Assembly (NCBI GenBank): GCA_900770585.1
Contig: CAAGKW010000244.1
Location: 1 to 10,819 of the forward strand
Direction of reading: 5' to 3'
Origin: an uncultured Alistipes sp.
Lineage (GTDB): Bacteria > Bacteroidota > Bacteroidia > Bacteroidales > Rikenellaceae
DNA: 10,819 nucleotides
A program made the position numbers and the translations under genes. Below, piece by piece: positions 1 to 6,116 of the stretch (its first letter is position 1; each line of letters opens with the position of its first letter). Below the pieces are notes generated by a model. That model searched no databases. It was not told the DNA's origin and worked only from the letters and a program-made list of their open reading frames with translations.

Positions 1-840
1 ACGATACATCTGCGTGAAGAGCATCATCACCACCGCAATTTTGGTAATCGCGCCATAGATACCGAGCTGAGCCATAGCATTTTCGGGCACGAGGTACTTG
101 ATCATCTGGCGGTCGATAAATTCGTTTGCCGTGCCCGCCACGCCACTCACCAGCAGTGGCAGCGAGTAGCTGAAAATGGTCGCCAGCAACAACCAATCGA
201 CCTTCGGCACGGTGCGCTCAGTGGTAGGCAGTATCGAGGCAAAAGTGATCACACTCGCCGCCAGATTGGCCACAAAAGCCCAACCCACGCCGAACTCGGT
301 AGCGAACAGGCCCATCGCACCAAACGCAAATGCTAAACCCGTCTGTAACACGATGTTAAGCATTTTGAGCGTCACGAAACGACCAGCACGACCCTGCTCT
401 CTCAGACGCGAGAAGGGGATACAACTCGCCACGTCGAACATCACAATCGCACCCACCAGAACCACATATTCGGGGTGTGCGACGTATGCCTCGCCCATTG
501 CGCGGGCTATAGGTTCGCGCAGGGCCGCCACCGCTGCGAAGAATGCGACTGCCGCCAGCGACGTGATGCCCCAAACGGTTGAGAATAAGCGTTTTTTGGC
601 GGCACGCACGTCGCCTCCTGCCGCGTCGGCCTTAGCCGCAAAGCGGAAGTAACCCGACTCCATACCCATCGTCAGCACAACCAGTGCGAAGGGTATAAGT
701 GCGTATATATCAGTGATTATGCCATACTCCGCCTGCCCGAAGACGCGGGTATAGTAGGGCGTCAGCAGGTAGCTCAGAAAGCGACCGACGATGGTGCTGA
801 TGCCGTAGATGGCGGTTTGTTTGGCAAGTTTTTCGAGCAT
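1..840 (-). CDS. Oligosaccharide/lipopolysaccharide flippase-like membrane protein, 3'-partial
   Basis: Reading the minus strand from an ATG at 840-838 gives 280 codons without a stop up to the window edge, so the C-terminal part lies outside. The protein starts MLEKLAKQTAIYGISTIVGR, followed by FLSYLLTPYYTRVFGQAEYG. This opening is typical of Wzx-like polysaccharide exporters of the MATE/MVF superfamily, in which a 'K..A.Y...T...R...YLLTP.YT' segment begins the first helix. Hydrophobic helices can be seen near residues 11-28, 44-60, 90-106, 126-140, 160-180, 184-204 and 216-236. The family is normally 430-500 residues with 12-14 helices, so roughly 60% is present. By family knowledge it should move lipid-linked glycans across the inner membrane for O-antigen, capsule or exopolysaccharide; the substrate cannot be told. 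It is transcribed from its own promoter just upstream and is separated from nth by about 200 bp. The start is supported by that promoter, which leaves a short leader of about 15 nt. Confidence 0.85.
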   Translation of the reverse strand, partial: MLEKLAKQTAIYGISTIVGRFLSYLLTPYYTRVFGQAEYGIITDIYALIPFALVVLTMGMESGYFRFAAKADAAGGDVRAAKKRLFSTVWGITSLAAVAFFAAVAALREPIARAMGEAYVAHPEYVVLVGAIVMFDVASCIPFSRLREQGRAGRFVTLKMLNIVLQTGLAFAFGAMGLFATEFGVGWAFVANLAASVITFASILPTTERTVPKVDWLLLATIFSYSLPLLVSGVAGTANEFIDRQMIKYLVPENAMAQLGIYGAITKIAVVMMLFTQMYR

Positions 841-850
841 AGTTTTGCTA

Positions 851-873
851 TTTATAACTTACAAAGTTATAAA
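851..873. repeat. Perfect inverted repeat covering the flippase -7 box
   Basis: TTTATAACTT (851-860) and its exact reverse complement AAGTTATAAA (864-873) are separated by 3 bases. The dyad overlaps the whole -7 element and the likely transcription start. It could be an operator for a dimeric regulator, or a small AU-rich hairpin at the 5' end of the mRNA. Position favours an operator; the protein is unknown. Confidence 0.55.
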
Positions 874-892
874 AATAATCCGCTCTTCCAAA
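862..892 (-). promoter_or_regulatory. Bacteroidales-type promoter of the flippase gene
   Basis: On the minus strand a TTTG (-33 box, 889-892) is followed by exactly 19 bp and then TAACTTTG (862-869), matching the Bacteroidetes sigma-ABfr consensus TTTG-N19-21-TAnnTTTG. The -7 box ends 21 nt before the ATG at 840, so transcription would start about 12-16 nt upstream of the start codon. No Shine-Dalgarno sequence is seen in this leader, which is usual for the phylum. Confidence 0.75.
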
Positions 893-951
893 ACTTCCGC
901 CTCGGAACTTGCCTTCGAGCGCGCGCACGAGGCGTCAGCAATCCTCGAAAA

Positions 952-980
952 TTACAATAAAGGATTGTAACGATTACAAT
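952..980. repeat. Three alternating TTACAAT/ATTGTAA half-sites
   Basis: TTACAAT (952-958), ATTGTAA (964-970) and TTACAAT (974-980) form two overlapping dyads, the right one being ATTGTAA-cga-TTACAAT with 7-bp arms. They lie between the nth stop and the flippase promoter, some 60-90 bp upstream of its -33 box. They could be a regulator binding site of the flippase promoter. Alternatively they could be a weak AT-rich terminator for nth, since the minus strand continues into a moderately T-rich stretch. A second dyad, CGCCTCG (898-904) with CGAGGCG (928-934), lies in the same gap. Confidence 0.4.
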
Positions 981-1041
981 ATTTAATTTGATTTTCTTCG
1001 ACCTCGTTTCGGGTCGTGTGAGGCTGCTCCCGCCGCCGATT

Positions 1042-1680
1042 CTACTCGCACTTATCGACCGAACGGCACCACTCCCTCAGACCGCACTCGGCACACTTCG
1101 GTTTGCGCGCCGTGCAGACATAACGCCCGTGAAGGATCAGCCAATGGTGCGCCTTGGGGAGCAATTCGGCGGGAATGTGCGAGGTGAGTTGCTGCTCGGT
1201 TTGGAGCGGTGTGCGGGCATTGCGACTCAGTCCGATACGCGCCGCAACACGAAAAACGTGGGTGTCGACCGGCATCACAAATTTGTTGTAAATGACTGCA
1301 CCAACGACATTTGCGGTCTTGCGACCCACACCAGGCAGGCGTTGTAGCTGGTCGATATCGTCGGGCACCACACCCCCAAATTCGCCCGCCAGCATACGAG
1401 CCATAGCCGCCAGATTTTTGGCCTTGTTGTTGGGGTACGAGATGCTGCGAATGTAGGGAAAAATCTCCTCGGCCGTCGCCTCAGCCATCGATTGCGGGGT
1501 CGGAAAACGCTCGAACAGCGCGGGCGTGGTCAGGTTGACGCGCTTGTCGGTGCACTGCGCCGAGAGAATCACCGCCACCAGCAGCTGGTAGGGATTCTCG
1601 TAGTTGAGCTCGGTTTCGACCTCGGGCATATTCTCGGCAAACCAACCGAGAACACCTGCATATCGCTCTTTGAGTGTCAT
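1042..1680 (-). CDS. nth: Endonuclease III (DNA glycosylase/AP lyase)
   Basis: This is a 212-residue protein, the normal length for Nth. It removes oxidised pyrimidines from DNA and cleaves the abasic site by beta-elimination in base-excision repair. The helix-hairpin-helix LPGVGRKTA is at residues 115-123, with the catalytic lysine at 121. The catalytic aspartate is Asp139 in PVDTHV. The C-terminal [4Fe-4S] cluster motif C-X6-C-X2-C-X5-C is intact (Cys189, 196, 199, 205). The NPYQLLVAVILSAQCTD segment near residues 29-45 is also typical. The start codon lies 19 bp after the pcrA stop, and no promoter is seen between them, so nth is probably co-transcribed as the second gene of a repair unit. 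No convincing terminator follows the stop. Confidence 0.96.
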   Translation of the reverse strand: MTLKERYAGVLGWFAENMPEVETELNYENPYQLLVAVILSAQCTDKRVNLTTPALFERFPTPQSMAEATAEEIFPYIRSISYPNNKAKNLAAMARMLAGEFGGVVPDDIDQLQRLPGVGRKTANVVGAVIYNKFVMPVDTHVFRVAARIGLSRNARTPLQTEQQLTSHIPAELLPKAHHWLILHGRYVCTARKPKCAECGLREWCRSVDKCE

Positions 1681-1699
1681 CGTCGTCGGGGCTTTTGGG

Positions 1700-4174
1700 T
1701 TATGCTAACACTTTGAGTTTGGCGAACTTAGCCAGCAGACTCTTCTTGCCGATTGCGGGGTCATCGAAGCGCACCGTGATCTTCATATCCTGCGATGCAG
1801 GCTCAATACCGATCACCACGCCCGTACCAAATTTGGCGTGTTCGACGCGCATTCCTGCGCAGATATTCGCCGCGCTACCACCGCCCGAAGGGGCACCTGC
1901 CACCGCGCCCGAACCCGAAATTCGGCGCAGATTCGAGGGGCGTGCCGGCTCGACAACCATCGAGGGTCGGGGACGCTGTTCGCCACCACCGAACGAGCCT
2001 CGCTGACCGCCATAATTCGATCGCTCGCCACGCTCCGAACGACGCTCGTACCCGCCGTGCTGACCGCCCGACGAGGGCTGTGCACCACTCTTGTATCGGT
2101 AGTCGAAACGCTGTCGAAGTTGCTCAATAGCAGAGGGTTGCTCGCTACGATCGACCTTGCGCTCCTCTTCCAGATCGAACGCAACATCGAGGTATCGACG
2201 GTCGATCTCGCCCAGAAAACGACTCGGGCGGCAGAACTCCATCGAGCCCCACTTGAATCGCGTTTCGGAGAACGACAGCACCGCCTTGCGCTTGGCGCGC
2301 GTCAGTGCCACGTAGAACAGTCGGCGCTCCTCCTCGATACCCTCCATCGATTCGACGGCGCGCTGCGACGGGAAGAGGTCGTCCTCCATTCCGACGATAT
2401 ATACATACTTGAATTCCAATCCCTTAGCCGCGTGAACGGTCATCAACGTAACCTTGTTTCGGTCGTCGGGATCGTCCTTGTCCATATCGGTCAGCAACAT
2501 CACGTTTTGCAACCATTCATCGATCGTGGCCTCGCCTTCGCCCTCGTCCAATTCGCCGTTACGAAGTTGCGCATCGCGCTGTTCCTTAAATAGTTGCATT
2601 GTGTTCAACAGCTCCTCGATGTTGTCCAACGCGCTGGTCGATTCGGGCGACGGCGACATACGGAACACGCCGATAATACCCGAACGGGTTGCAATCTCCA
2701 AACCCAACTCGTAGAGGCTCTTCTCGGTGCGTGCCAGCGACAGCTCGCGGATCAACTGCACAAATTCACTCACCTTCTTGGCAATCAATCGGTTAGCAGG
2801 GTCAATCTCGGGCTGTGCGAGCAACGAATCGACCGCTTCCCACATACTTTTGCCCTCCGAAGCGGCCAGCGCAGCGATCTTTGCCACGGTCGCGTCGCCA
2901 ATGCCACGCGCGGGATAGTTCACGATGCGACGGAACGCCTCGTCGTCTAACGGATTGACAACCAGACGAATATACGCCAACAGATCCTTGATCTCCTTAT
3001 GGTCGTAGAACGAATTGCCTTTATATATACGATAGGGAATACCGCGACGACGCATCGCCTCCTCGACCACAAGTGACTGAGCATTAGTGCGATACAACAC
3101 CGCCGCCTCGCTCCACGCGTCGCCCTCGTCGAGCACCGTACGACGCAGATCGTCGGCCATCAGTTCGGCCTCCTCGCGGTCGGTGTAGGACTTGATGACA
3201 CGGATTTTCTCGCCCACGTCGCCAGCCGAAAAACACTCCTTATCCAATCGATTCGAGTTGCGTTCGATAACGCTATTTGCCGCATTCACAATGGTTTGCG
3301 TCGAGCGATAGTTCTGCTCCAACTTGAAAATCTGAGCCATCGGGAAGTCGCGCTTGAAGTTCAAGATATTCTCGACATTGGCGCCTCGGAACGAGTAGAT
3401 ACTCTGCGCATCGTCGCCCACCACGCAGACATTGGGATTGTACTGCGCCAAGCGGCGAATGATGATGTACTGAGCATAGTTAGTGTCCTGATACTCATCG
3501 ACTAAGATATACTTGAACTGCTCCTGATAGCGCGCCAGAACGTCGGGACAATCGCGGAACAAGATGTTGATCTGCAACAGCAGATCGTCGAAATCCATCG
3601 AGCCATTTTGCTTGCAACGACGGCAGTAGGCATCGTAGATCTCGGCAAATTGGGGTTGCTTGCGCTGGCGGTCCTCGGCCGCAAATGCCGCATTGGCAGC
3701 GTAGGCCGCAGGTGTGATCAACTTATTCTTAGCCAGCGAGATACGCGAACAAAGCTGCTGAGGTTTGTAGTTCTCGTCGCTCAGTCCCATCTCTTTGAGA
3801 ATGGTCTTCACCAGGTTGCGGCAGTCCGACGGCTCGTAGATGGTGAAGGTCTGCGGAAAGCCGATTCGCTCGGCCTCGTTGTGCAAAATGCGCGAGAAAA
3901 CCGAGTGAAACGTACCCATACGTATGTAGCGACTCTTGCCGCCCTCGACCATCTGCTCGATACGTTCGCGCATCTCGGCGGCGGCTTTGTTGGTGAACGT
4001 GAGGGCGAGGATCGAATGGGGAGCCACACCCTGTTCGATCATATAAGCGATGCGCGATGTCAGCACGCGCGTCTTGCCCGAGCCTGCACCCGCTATGATG
4101 AGCGAGGGCGAGGTGTAGTTGACCACAGCCGCCCTCTGAGCGGGATTCAACCCCGCGAGTATCTTCGATTCCAT
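1700..4174 (-). CDS. pcrA: UvrD/PcrA-family superfamily 1A DNA helicase
   Basis: This is an 824-residue 3'-5' helicase acting in nucleotide-excision and mismatch repair and in removal of stalled polymerases or recombinase filaments. SF1A motifs are complete: Walker A AGAGSGKT (residues 28-35), motif II DEYQD (226-230), motif III GDDAQSIYSFRGA (253-265), motif IV LEQNYRST (285-292), motif V MTVHAAKGLEF (578-588) and motif VI VALTRAKR (622-629). Residues about 696-770 are a Gly/Ser/Arg/Gln-rich, probably disordered linker. Residues about 773-823 form the PcrA/UvrD C-terminal Tudor-like domain (GMRVEHAKFGTG...VRFDD...LAKFAKLKVL), which binds RNA polymerase in known homologues. I chose the ATG at 4174 (MESKILAGLNPAQ): an ATG six codons upstream lies before the promoter's -7 box and would not be in the mRNA. 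The split between the names pcrA and uvrD is conventional. Confidence 0.96.
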   Translation of the reverse strand: MESKILAGLNPAQRAAVVNYTSPSLIIAGAGSGKTRVLTSRIAYMIEQGVAPHSILALTFTNKAAAEMRERIEQMVEGGKSRYIRMGTFHSVFSRILHNEAERIGFPQTFTIYEPSDCRNLVKTILKEMGLSDENYKPQQLCSRISLAKNKLITPAAYAANAAFAAEDRQRKQPQFAEIYDAYCRRCKQNGSMDFDDLLLQINILFRDCPDVLARYQEQFKYILVDEYQDTNYAQYIIIRRLAQYNPNVCVVGDDAQSIYSFRGANVENILNFKRDFPMAQIFKLEQNYRSTQTIVNAANSVIERNSNRLDKECFSAGDVGEKIRVIKSYTDREEAELMADDLRRTVLDEGDAWSEAAVLYRTNAQSLVVEEAMRRRGIPYRIYKGNSFYDHKEIKDLLAYIRLVVNPLDDEAFRRIVNYPARGIGDATVAKIAALAASEGKSMWEAVDSLLAQPEIDPANRLIAKKVSEFVQLIRELSLARTEKSLYELGLEIATRSGIIGVFRMSPSPESTSALDNIEELLNTMQLFKEQRDAQLRNGELDEGEGEATIDEWLQNVMLLTDMDKDDPDDRNKVTLMTVHAAKGLEFKYVYIVGMEDDLFPSQRAVESMEGIEEERRLFYVALTRAKRKAVLSFSETRFKWGSMEFCRPSRFLGEIDRRYLDVAFDLEEERKVDRSEQPSAIEQLRQRFDYRYKSGAQPSSGGQHGGYERRSERGERSNYGGQRGSFGGGEQRPRPSMVVEPARPSNLRRISGSGAVAGAPSGGGSAANICAGMRVEHAKFGTGVVIGIEPASQDMKITVRFDDPAIGKKSLLAKFAKLKVLA

Positions 4175-4181
4175 AACAGCA

Positions 4182-4215
4182 CAAAGGTACACATAAAAAG
4201 TTCACTTTTTGCAAA
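4182..4215 (-). promoter_or_regulatory. Promoter of pcrA-nth, probably giving a leaderless mRNA
   Basis: On the minus strand TACCTTTG (4182-4189) matches the Bacteroidales -7 box TAnnTTTG. A TTTG (4212-4215) lies 22 bp upstream, one base longer than the usual 19-21 spacing. Only 7 nt separate the -7 box from the ATG at 4174, so transcription should begin at or within a few bases of the start codon. This decides the start of pcrA. Confidence 0.65.
4195..4210. repeat. Inverted repeat between the -33 and -7 boxes of the pcrA promoter
   Basis: AAAAAGT (4195-4201) and ACTTTTT (4204-4210) are perfect reverse complements separated by 2 bases. They sit wholly inside the promoter spacer, where a bound dimer would block or bend the promoter. 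The match may also be a chance product of A/T tracts. Confidence 0.45.
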
Positions 4216-4348
4216 ATCGAGCCGACAATTATCAACAATTTTCTTGGGCGAAAAACGGGCGTGAAATTCGAAATTAAGGATTCAATATAAGCCGAAATCT
4301 TAATTGCGTGATTTAAGCGACAGAAAAAGCAAAACCGTTCAGATGGCG

Positions 4349-4369
4349 GGCGATTTCGGAGAAATCGTC
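4349..4369. repeat. Hairpin-forming inverted repeat
   Basis: CGATTTC (4351-4357) and GAAATCG (4361-4367) pair around a GGA loop. One G-U and one G-C pair can be added outside, giving a 9-bp stem. It directly abuts the left arm of the larger element starting at 4369. Confidence 0.55.
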
Positions 4370-4492
4370 AAGTTCGGCGGCTCGGCCTTTGGCCGACCCG
4401 CCAATGATGACACGCTTTTAAGAAAAGCGTGGATCTATTCTTTATTTATTAAAGCAAAAACTCATTCGCACGCCCCCCAGCCGCCGAACTTG
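4369..4492. repeat. 124-bp element with 14-bp terminal inverted repeats and internal hairpins
   Basis: CAAGTTCGGCGGCT (4369-4382) and AGCCGCCGAACTTG (4479-4492) are perfect reverse complements. Inside are two strong hairpins. The first is GGCGG-C-TCGGCC / GGCCGA-C-CCGCC (4376-4402), a stem of 11 pairs with one C-C mismatch and a TTT loop. The second is CACGCTTTT / AAAAGCGTG (4411-4431), with 9-bp arms and a 3-nt loop. The first internal hairpin uses bases 4376-4382 that also belong to the outer arm, so the outer stem and this hairpin exclude each other if the region is transcribed. Candidates are a structured non-coding RNA or 5'/3' regulatory RNA, a small non-autonomous repeat element (no target duplication is evident), or a BIME-like repeat. 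I do not recognise a known RNA family. Confidence 0.5.
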
Positions 4493-4551
4493 GATTAAGT
4501 TGATACTAATCGAAAGGCATAATCTCACCCGGAGTCGGGGTAAATTGTGAA

Positions 4552-5013
4552 TCAGAACATCGCCACGATGCCTTCGAACAGGCCTAAGATTGCGGCGTAG
4601 CGCAGGGCTTTACCGAGGGTCATCGAACTGAAAGTCAGCAACATATTACTGCGCATAAGTCCCAGAACCACAGCGATCGCCTCGCCCACGTAGGGCAGGA
4701 ACGCAAAGAATCCCATCACCGCGCCACGACCCGCCAGAAAGCGTTCGGCGCGTGCCAATTTCTGGTCGCTGACTCTCAGGTAGCGGGTTATCCACTCGCG
4801 TTTGCCCGCGCGACCGATCCAATAGCAGGTCATACCGCCGAGGGTGTTTCCTGCGGTCGCTGCCGCCAGACAGCCCCACTCGTCGAGTCCCATTTCGATG
4901 AGCACCACCATCACCGCCTCCGAACTGAACGGCACGACGCTCCCCGCCACGAAGGCCGACAGGAAGAGCCCCACGTAGCCCCAATCAACGAAAAATTGAA
5001 CAAAGGATTCCAC
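4552..5013 (-). CDS. YqaA-type small DedA/VTT-domain membrane protein
   Basis: This is a 153-residue integral membrane protein. Hydrophobic segments are near residues 11-28, 30-44, 48-66, 98-121 and 131-152. The segments SAFVAGSVVPFSSEAVMVVL (19-38) and GNTLGGMTCYWIGRAGK (55-71) match the YqaA branch of the DedA/SNARE-associated (VTT) family, which is shorter than full DedA proteins of about 200 residues. DedA proteins influence lipid flipping, proton-motive force and drug sensitivity; the exact role of YqaA is unknown. The start is a GTG at 5013-5011, and no in-frame ATG is found upstream. The gene follows batB by 39 bp without a visible promoter, so it is probably co-transcribed with the bat genes. 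In the gap the sequence GTTACGAC occurs twice. Confidence 0.85.
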   Translation of the reverse strand: MESFVQFFVDWGYVGLFLSAFVAGSVVPFSSEAVMVVLIEMGLDEWGCLAAATAGNTLGGMTCYWIGRAGKREWITRYLRVSDQKLARAERFLAGRGAVMGFFAFLPYVGEAIAVVLGLMRSNMLLTFSSMTLGKALRYAAILGLFEGIVAMF

Positions 5014-5052
5014 TGCGAATGAGCGTGTTACGACACGGTTACGACCACGAGG

Positions 5053-6078
5053 TTACTCGCGTTTTGGCCCGAAAATGTTGAATCGCGCCAGCAACGGATT
5101 GCGACGATCGAGGATCAACCACTCGACGAGCAACAACAGCAACGCCACCGCCAGCGGATATTGATACTGCTCGTCGAAAGCCTCGAAACGTGTAGTCGCC
5201 AAGTCGCTCTCGTCCAGCTCTTTGAGTCGGTCGACGATCTCCTTCAAGCCGATCGACTGCTTGGTTGCGCGAACATACGCACCGCCCGTTGCCGAGGCGA
5301 TCTCCTGCAACATCTTCTCGTCGAGTTTCGACACCACCATATCGCCATTCTCGTCGGTCAGGTAGTCGCCACCGATCATAATGGGCGCACCCTCGGGCGT
5401 ACCGATTCCGATCGTGTAGATGGCAATGCCCTTCTCGGCCGCAGCCTGAGCCGCCTCCAAAGCGTCCGATTCGTGGTTTTCGCCATCGGTGATGAGGATC
5501 ATCACGCGGCTGCCCTCGCTCTGCGACGAGAACGACATCGACGCCAACTTGATCGCGGCACCGAGGTCGGTACCCTGCGTGCGCACCATCGCGGGCGACA
5601 ACTTGCGCGCAAAGGCACGCGCCATACGGTAGTCCGAGGTGATGGGCAACTGCACCTGCGCCTCGCCTGCAAAGGCCACAACGCCAATGCGATCCTGCTT
5701 CATACTCTCGACCACGCGGTCGATAGCAAACTTGGTGCGGTCCAGGCGGTTAGGCTCAAAGTCCTCGGCCAGCATCGAGTTCGAAACATCGACCACCAAC
5801 ATCATTTCGATACCCTTCTGGTGCTCCTCGCGCAGTTTCGATCCGACCTGCGGACGTGCCGCCGCAAGGACCAGAAATACGACCGCCAGCGTATATAATA
5901 TGAATTTGGTACGCACGCGCGCGGGTGAGGCACTCGGAGTCAGCTGAGCCAGCAGCGACGACGAGGCGAAACGCTCCAAGCGACGACGGCGACGCACCTG
6001 CGCAAAGATGAACAGCGCCACCGCCACGGGCACTATCAGCAGAAGGTAGAGGATATGTGGATTTGCAAATCTAAACAT
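5053..6078 (-). CDS. batB: BatB-like von Willebrand factor A membrane protein
   Basis: This 341-residue protein has hydrophobic helices at about residues 7-26, 58-74 and 305-323 flanking a VWA domain at about 90-285. It opens MFRFANPHILYLLL, typical of Bat VWA proteins. The metal-binding MIDAS is complete: D97-V-S99-N-S101, T170 in TQGTDLG and D198 in ILITDGEN. The motif DVSNSMLAEDFEPNRL and the closing family block ITSDYRMA are closer to BatB than BatA. The VWA domain should face the periplasm and bind a partner through a divalent metal ion. Bat proteins are linked to aerotolerance and stress survival in Bacteroides and to envelope stress elsewhere, but their molecular role is unresolved. 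The gene lies 38 bp downstream of batA, with a small hairpin in the gap. Confidence 0.9.
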   Translation of the reverse strand: MFRFANPHILYLLLIVPVAVALFIFAQVRRRRRLERFASSSLLAQLTPSASPARVRTKFILYTLAVVFLVLAAARPQVGSKLREEHQKGIEMMLVVDVSNSMLAEDFEPNRLDRTKFAIDRVVESMKQDRIGVVAFAGEAQVQLPITSDYRMARAFARKLSPAMVRTQGTDLGAAIKLASMSFSSQSEGSRVMILITDGENHESDALEAAQAAAEKGIAIYTIGIGTPEGAPIMIGGDYLTDENGDMVVSKLDEKMLQEIASATGGAYVRATKQSIGLKEIVDRLKELDESDLATTRFEAFDEQYQYPLAVALLLLLVEWLILDRRNPLLARFNIFGPKRE

Positions 6079-6097
6079 AACAAGTTCAATGGTTTAG

Positions 6098-6114
6098 GAG
6101 TTGTCCGACAACTC
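6098..6114. repeat. Intercistronic hairpin between batA and batB
   Basis: GAGTTGT (6098-6104) and ACAACTC (6108-6114) are perfect reverse complements around a 3-nt CCG loop. The hairpin begins 2 nt after the batA stop and leaves about 19 nt before the batB ATG. It is not followed by a T-tract, so it is not a canonical terminator. A role in mRNA stability or in separating translation of the two genes is possible. Confidence 0.5.
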
Positions 6115-6116
6115 GT

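Larger units (their letters stand above)
4216..4551. other. Gene-free region between yqaA and the pcrA promoter
   Basis: No gene is supported here on either strand. The stretch separates the stop of yqaA, the last gene of the bat cluster, from the pcrA promoter, and is built of inverted repeats. These are AATTAAG (4272-4278) with CTTAATT (4299-4305), a hairpin at 4349-4369, the nested element at 4369-4492, and a small dyad ACCC/GGGT near 4528-4542 just after the yqaA stop. None of the minus-strand hairpins is followed by a clear T-tract, so the end of the bat transcript is not obvious. A plus-strand reading frame of 64 codons at 4304-4498 runs through the repeats and has no recognisable protein character. 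Confidence 0.6.

Noticed and set aside
176..652. Plus-strand open frame of 158 codons at the left end
   Set aside because: It is antisense to the flippase gene, whose minus-strand frame is open for 280 codons and matches a known family.
999..1016. Dyad CGACC/GGTCG after nth as a rho-independent terminator
   Set aside because: The stem is only 5 bp and is not followed by a T-tract on the minus strand.
4175..4192. Start of pcrA six codons upstream (MYLCAV...)
   Set aside because: That ATG lies before the -7 box TACCTTTG, so it would be outside the transcript. The family also normally starts close to the LNPAQ segment.
4304..4498. Plus-strand open frame of 64 codons in the gap before pcrA
   Set aside because: It runs through nested inverted repeats, has no recognised domain and no promoter or ribosome site. 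Its composition reflects hairpin arms rather than protein selection.
6066..6073. TAnnTTTG match (TAGATTTG) at the start of batB as an internal promoter
   Set aside because: It lies within the first codons of batB, which encode the conserved MFRFANP, and no TTTG is found at the right spacing upstream. A similar match near 8032-8039 in batC fails for the same reason.
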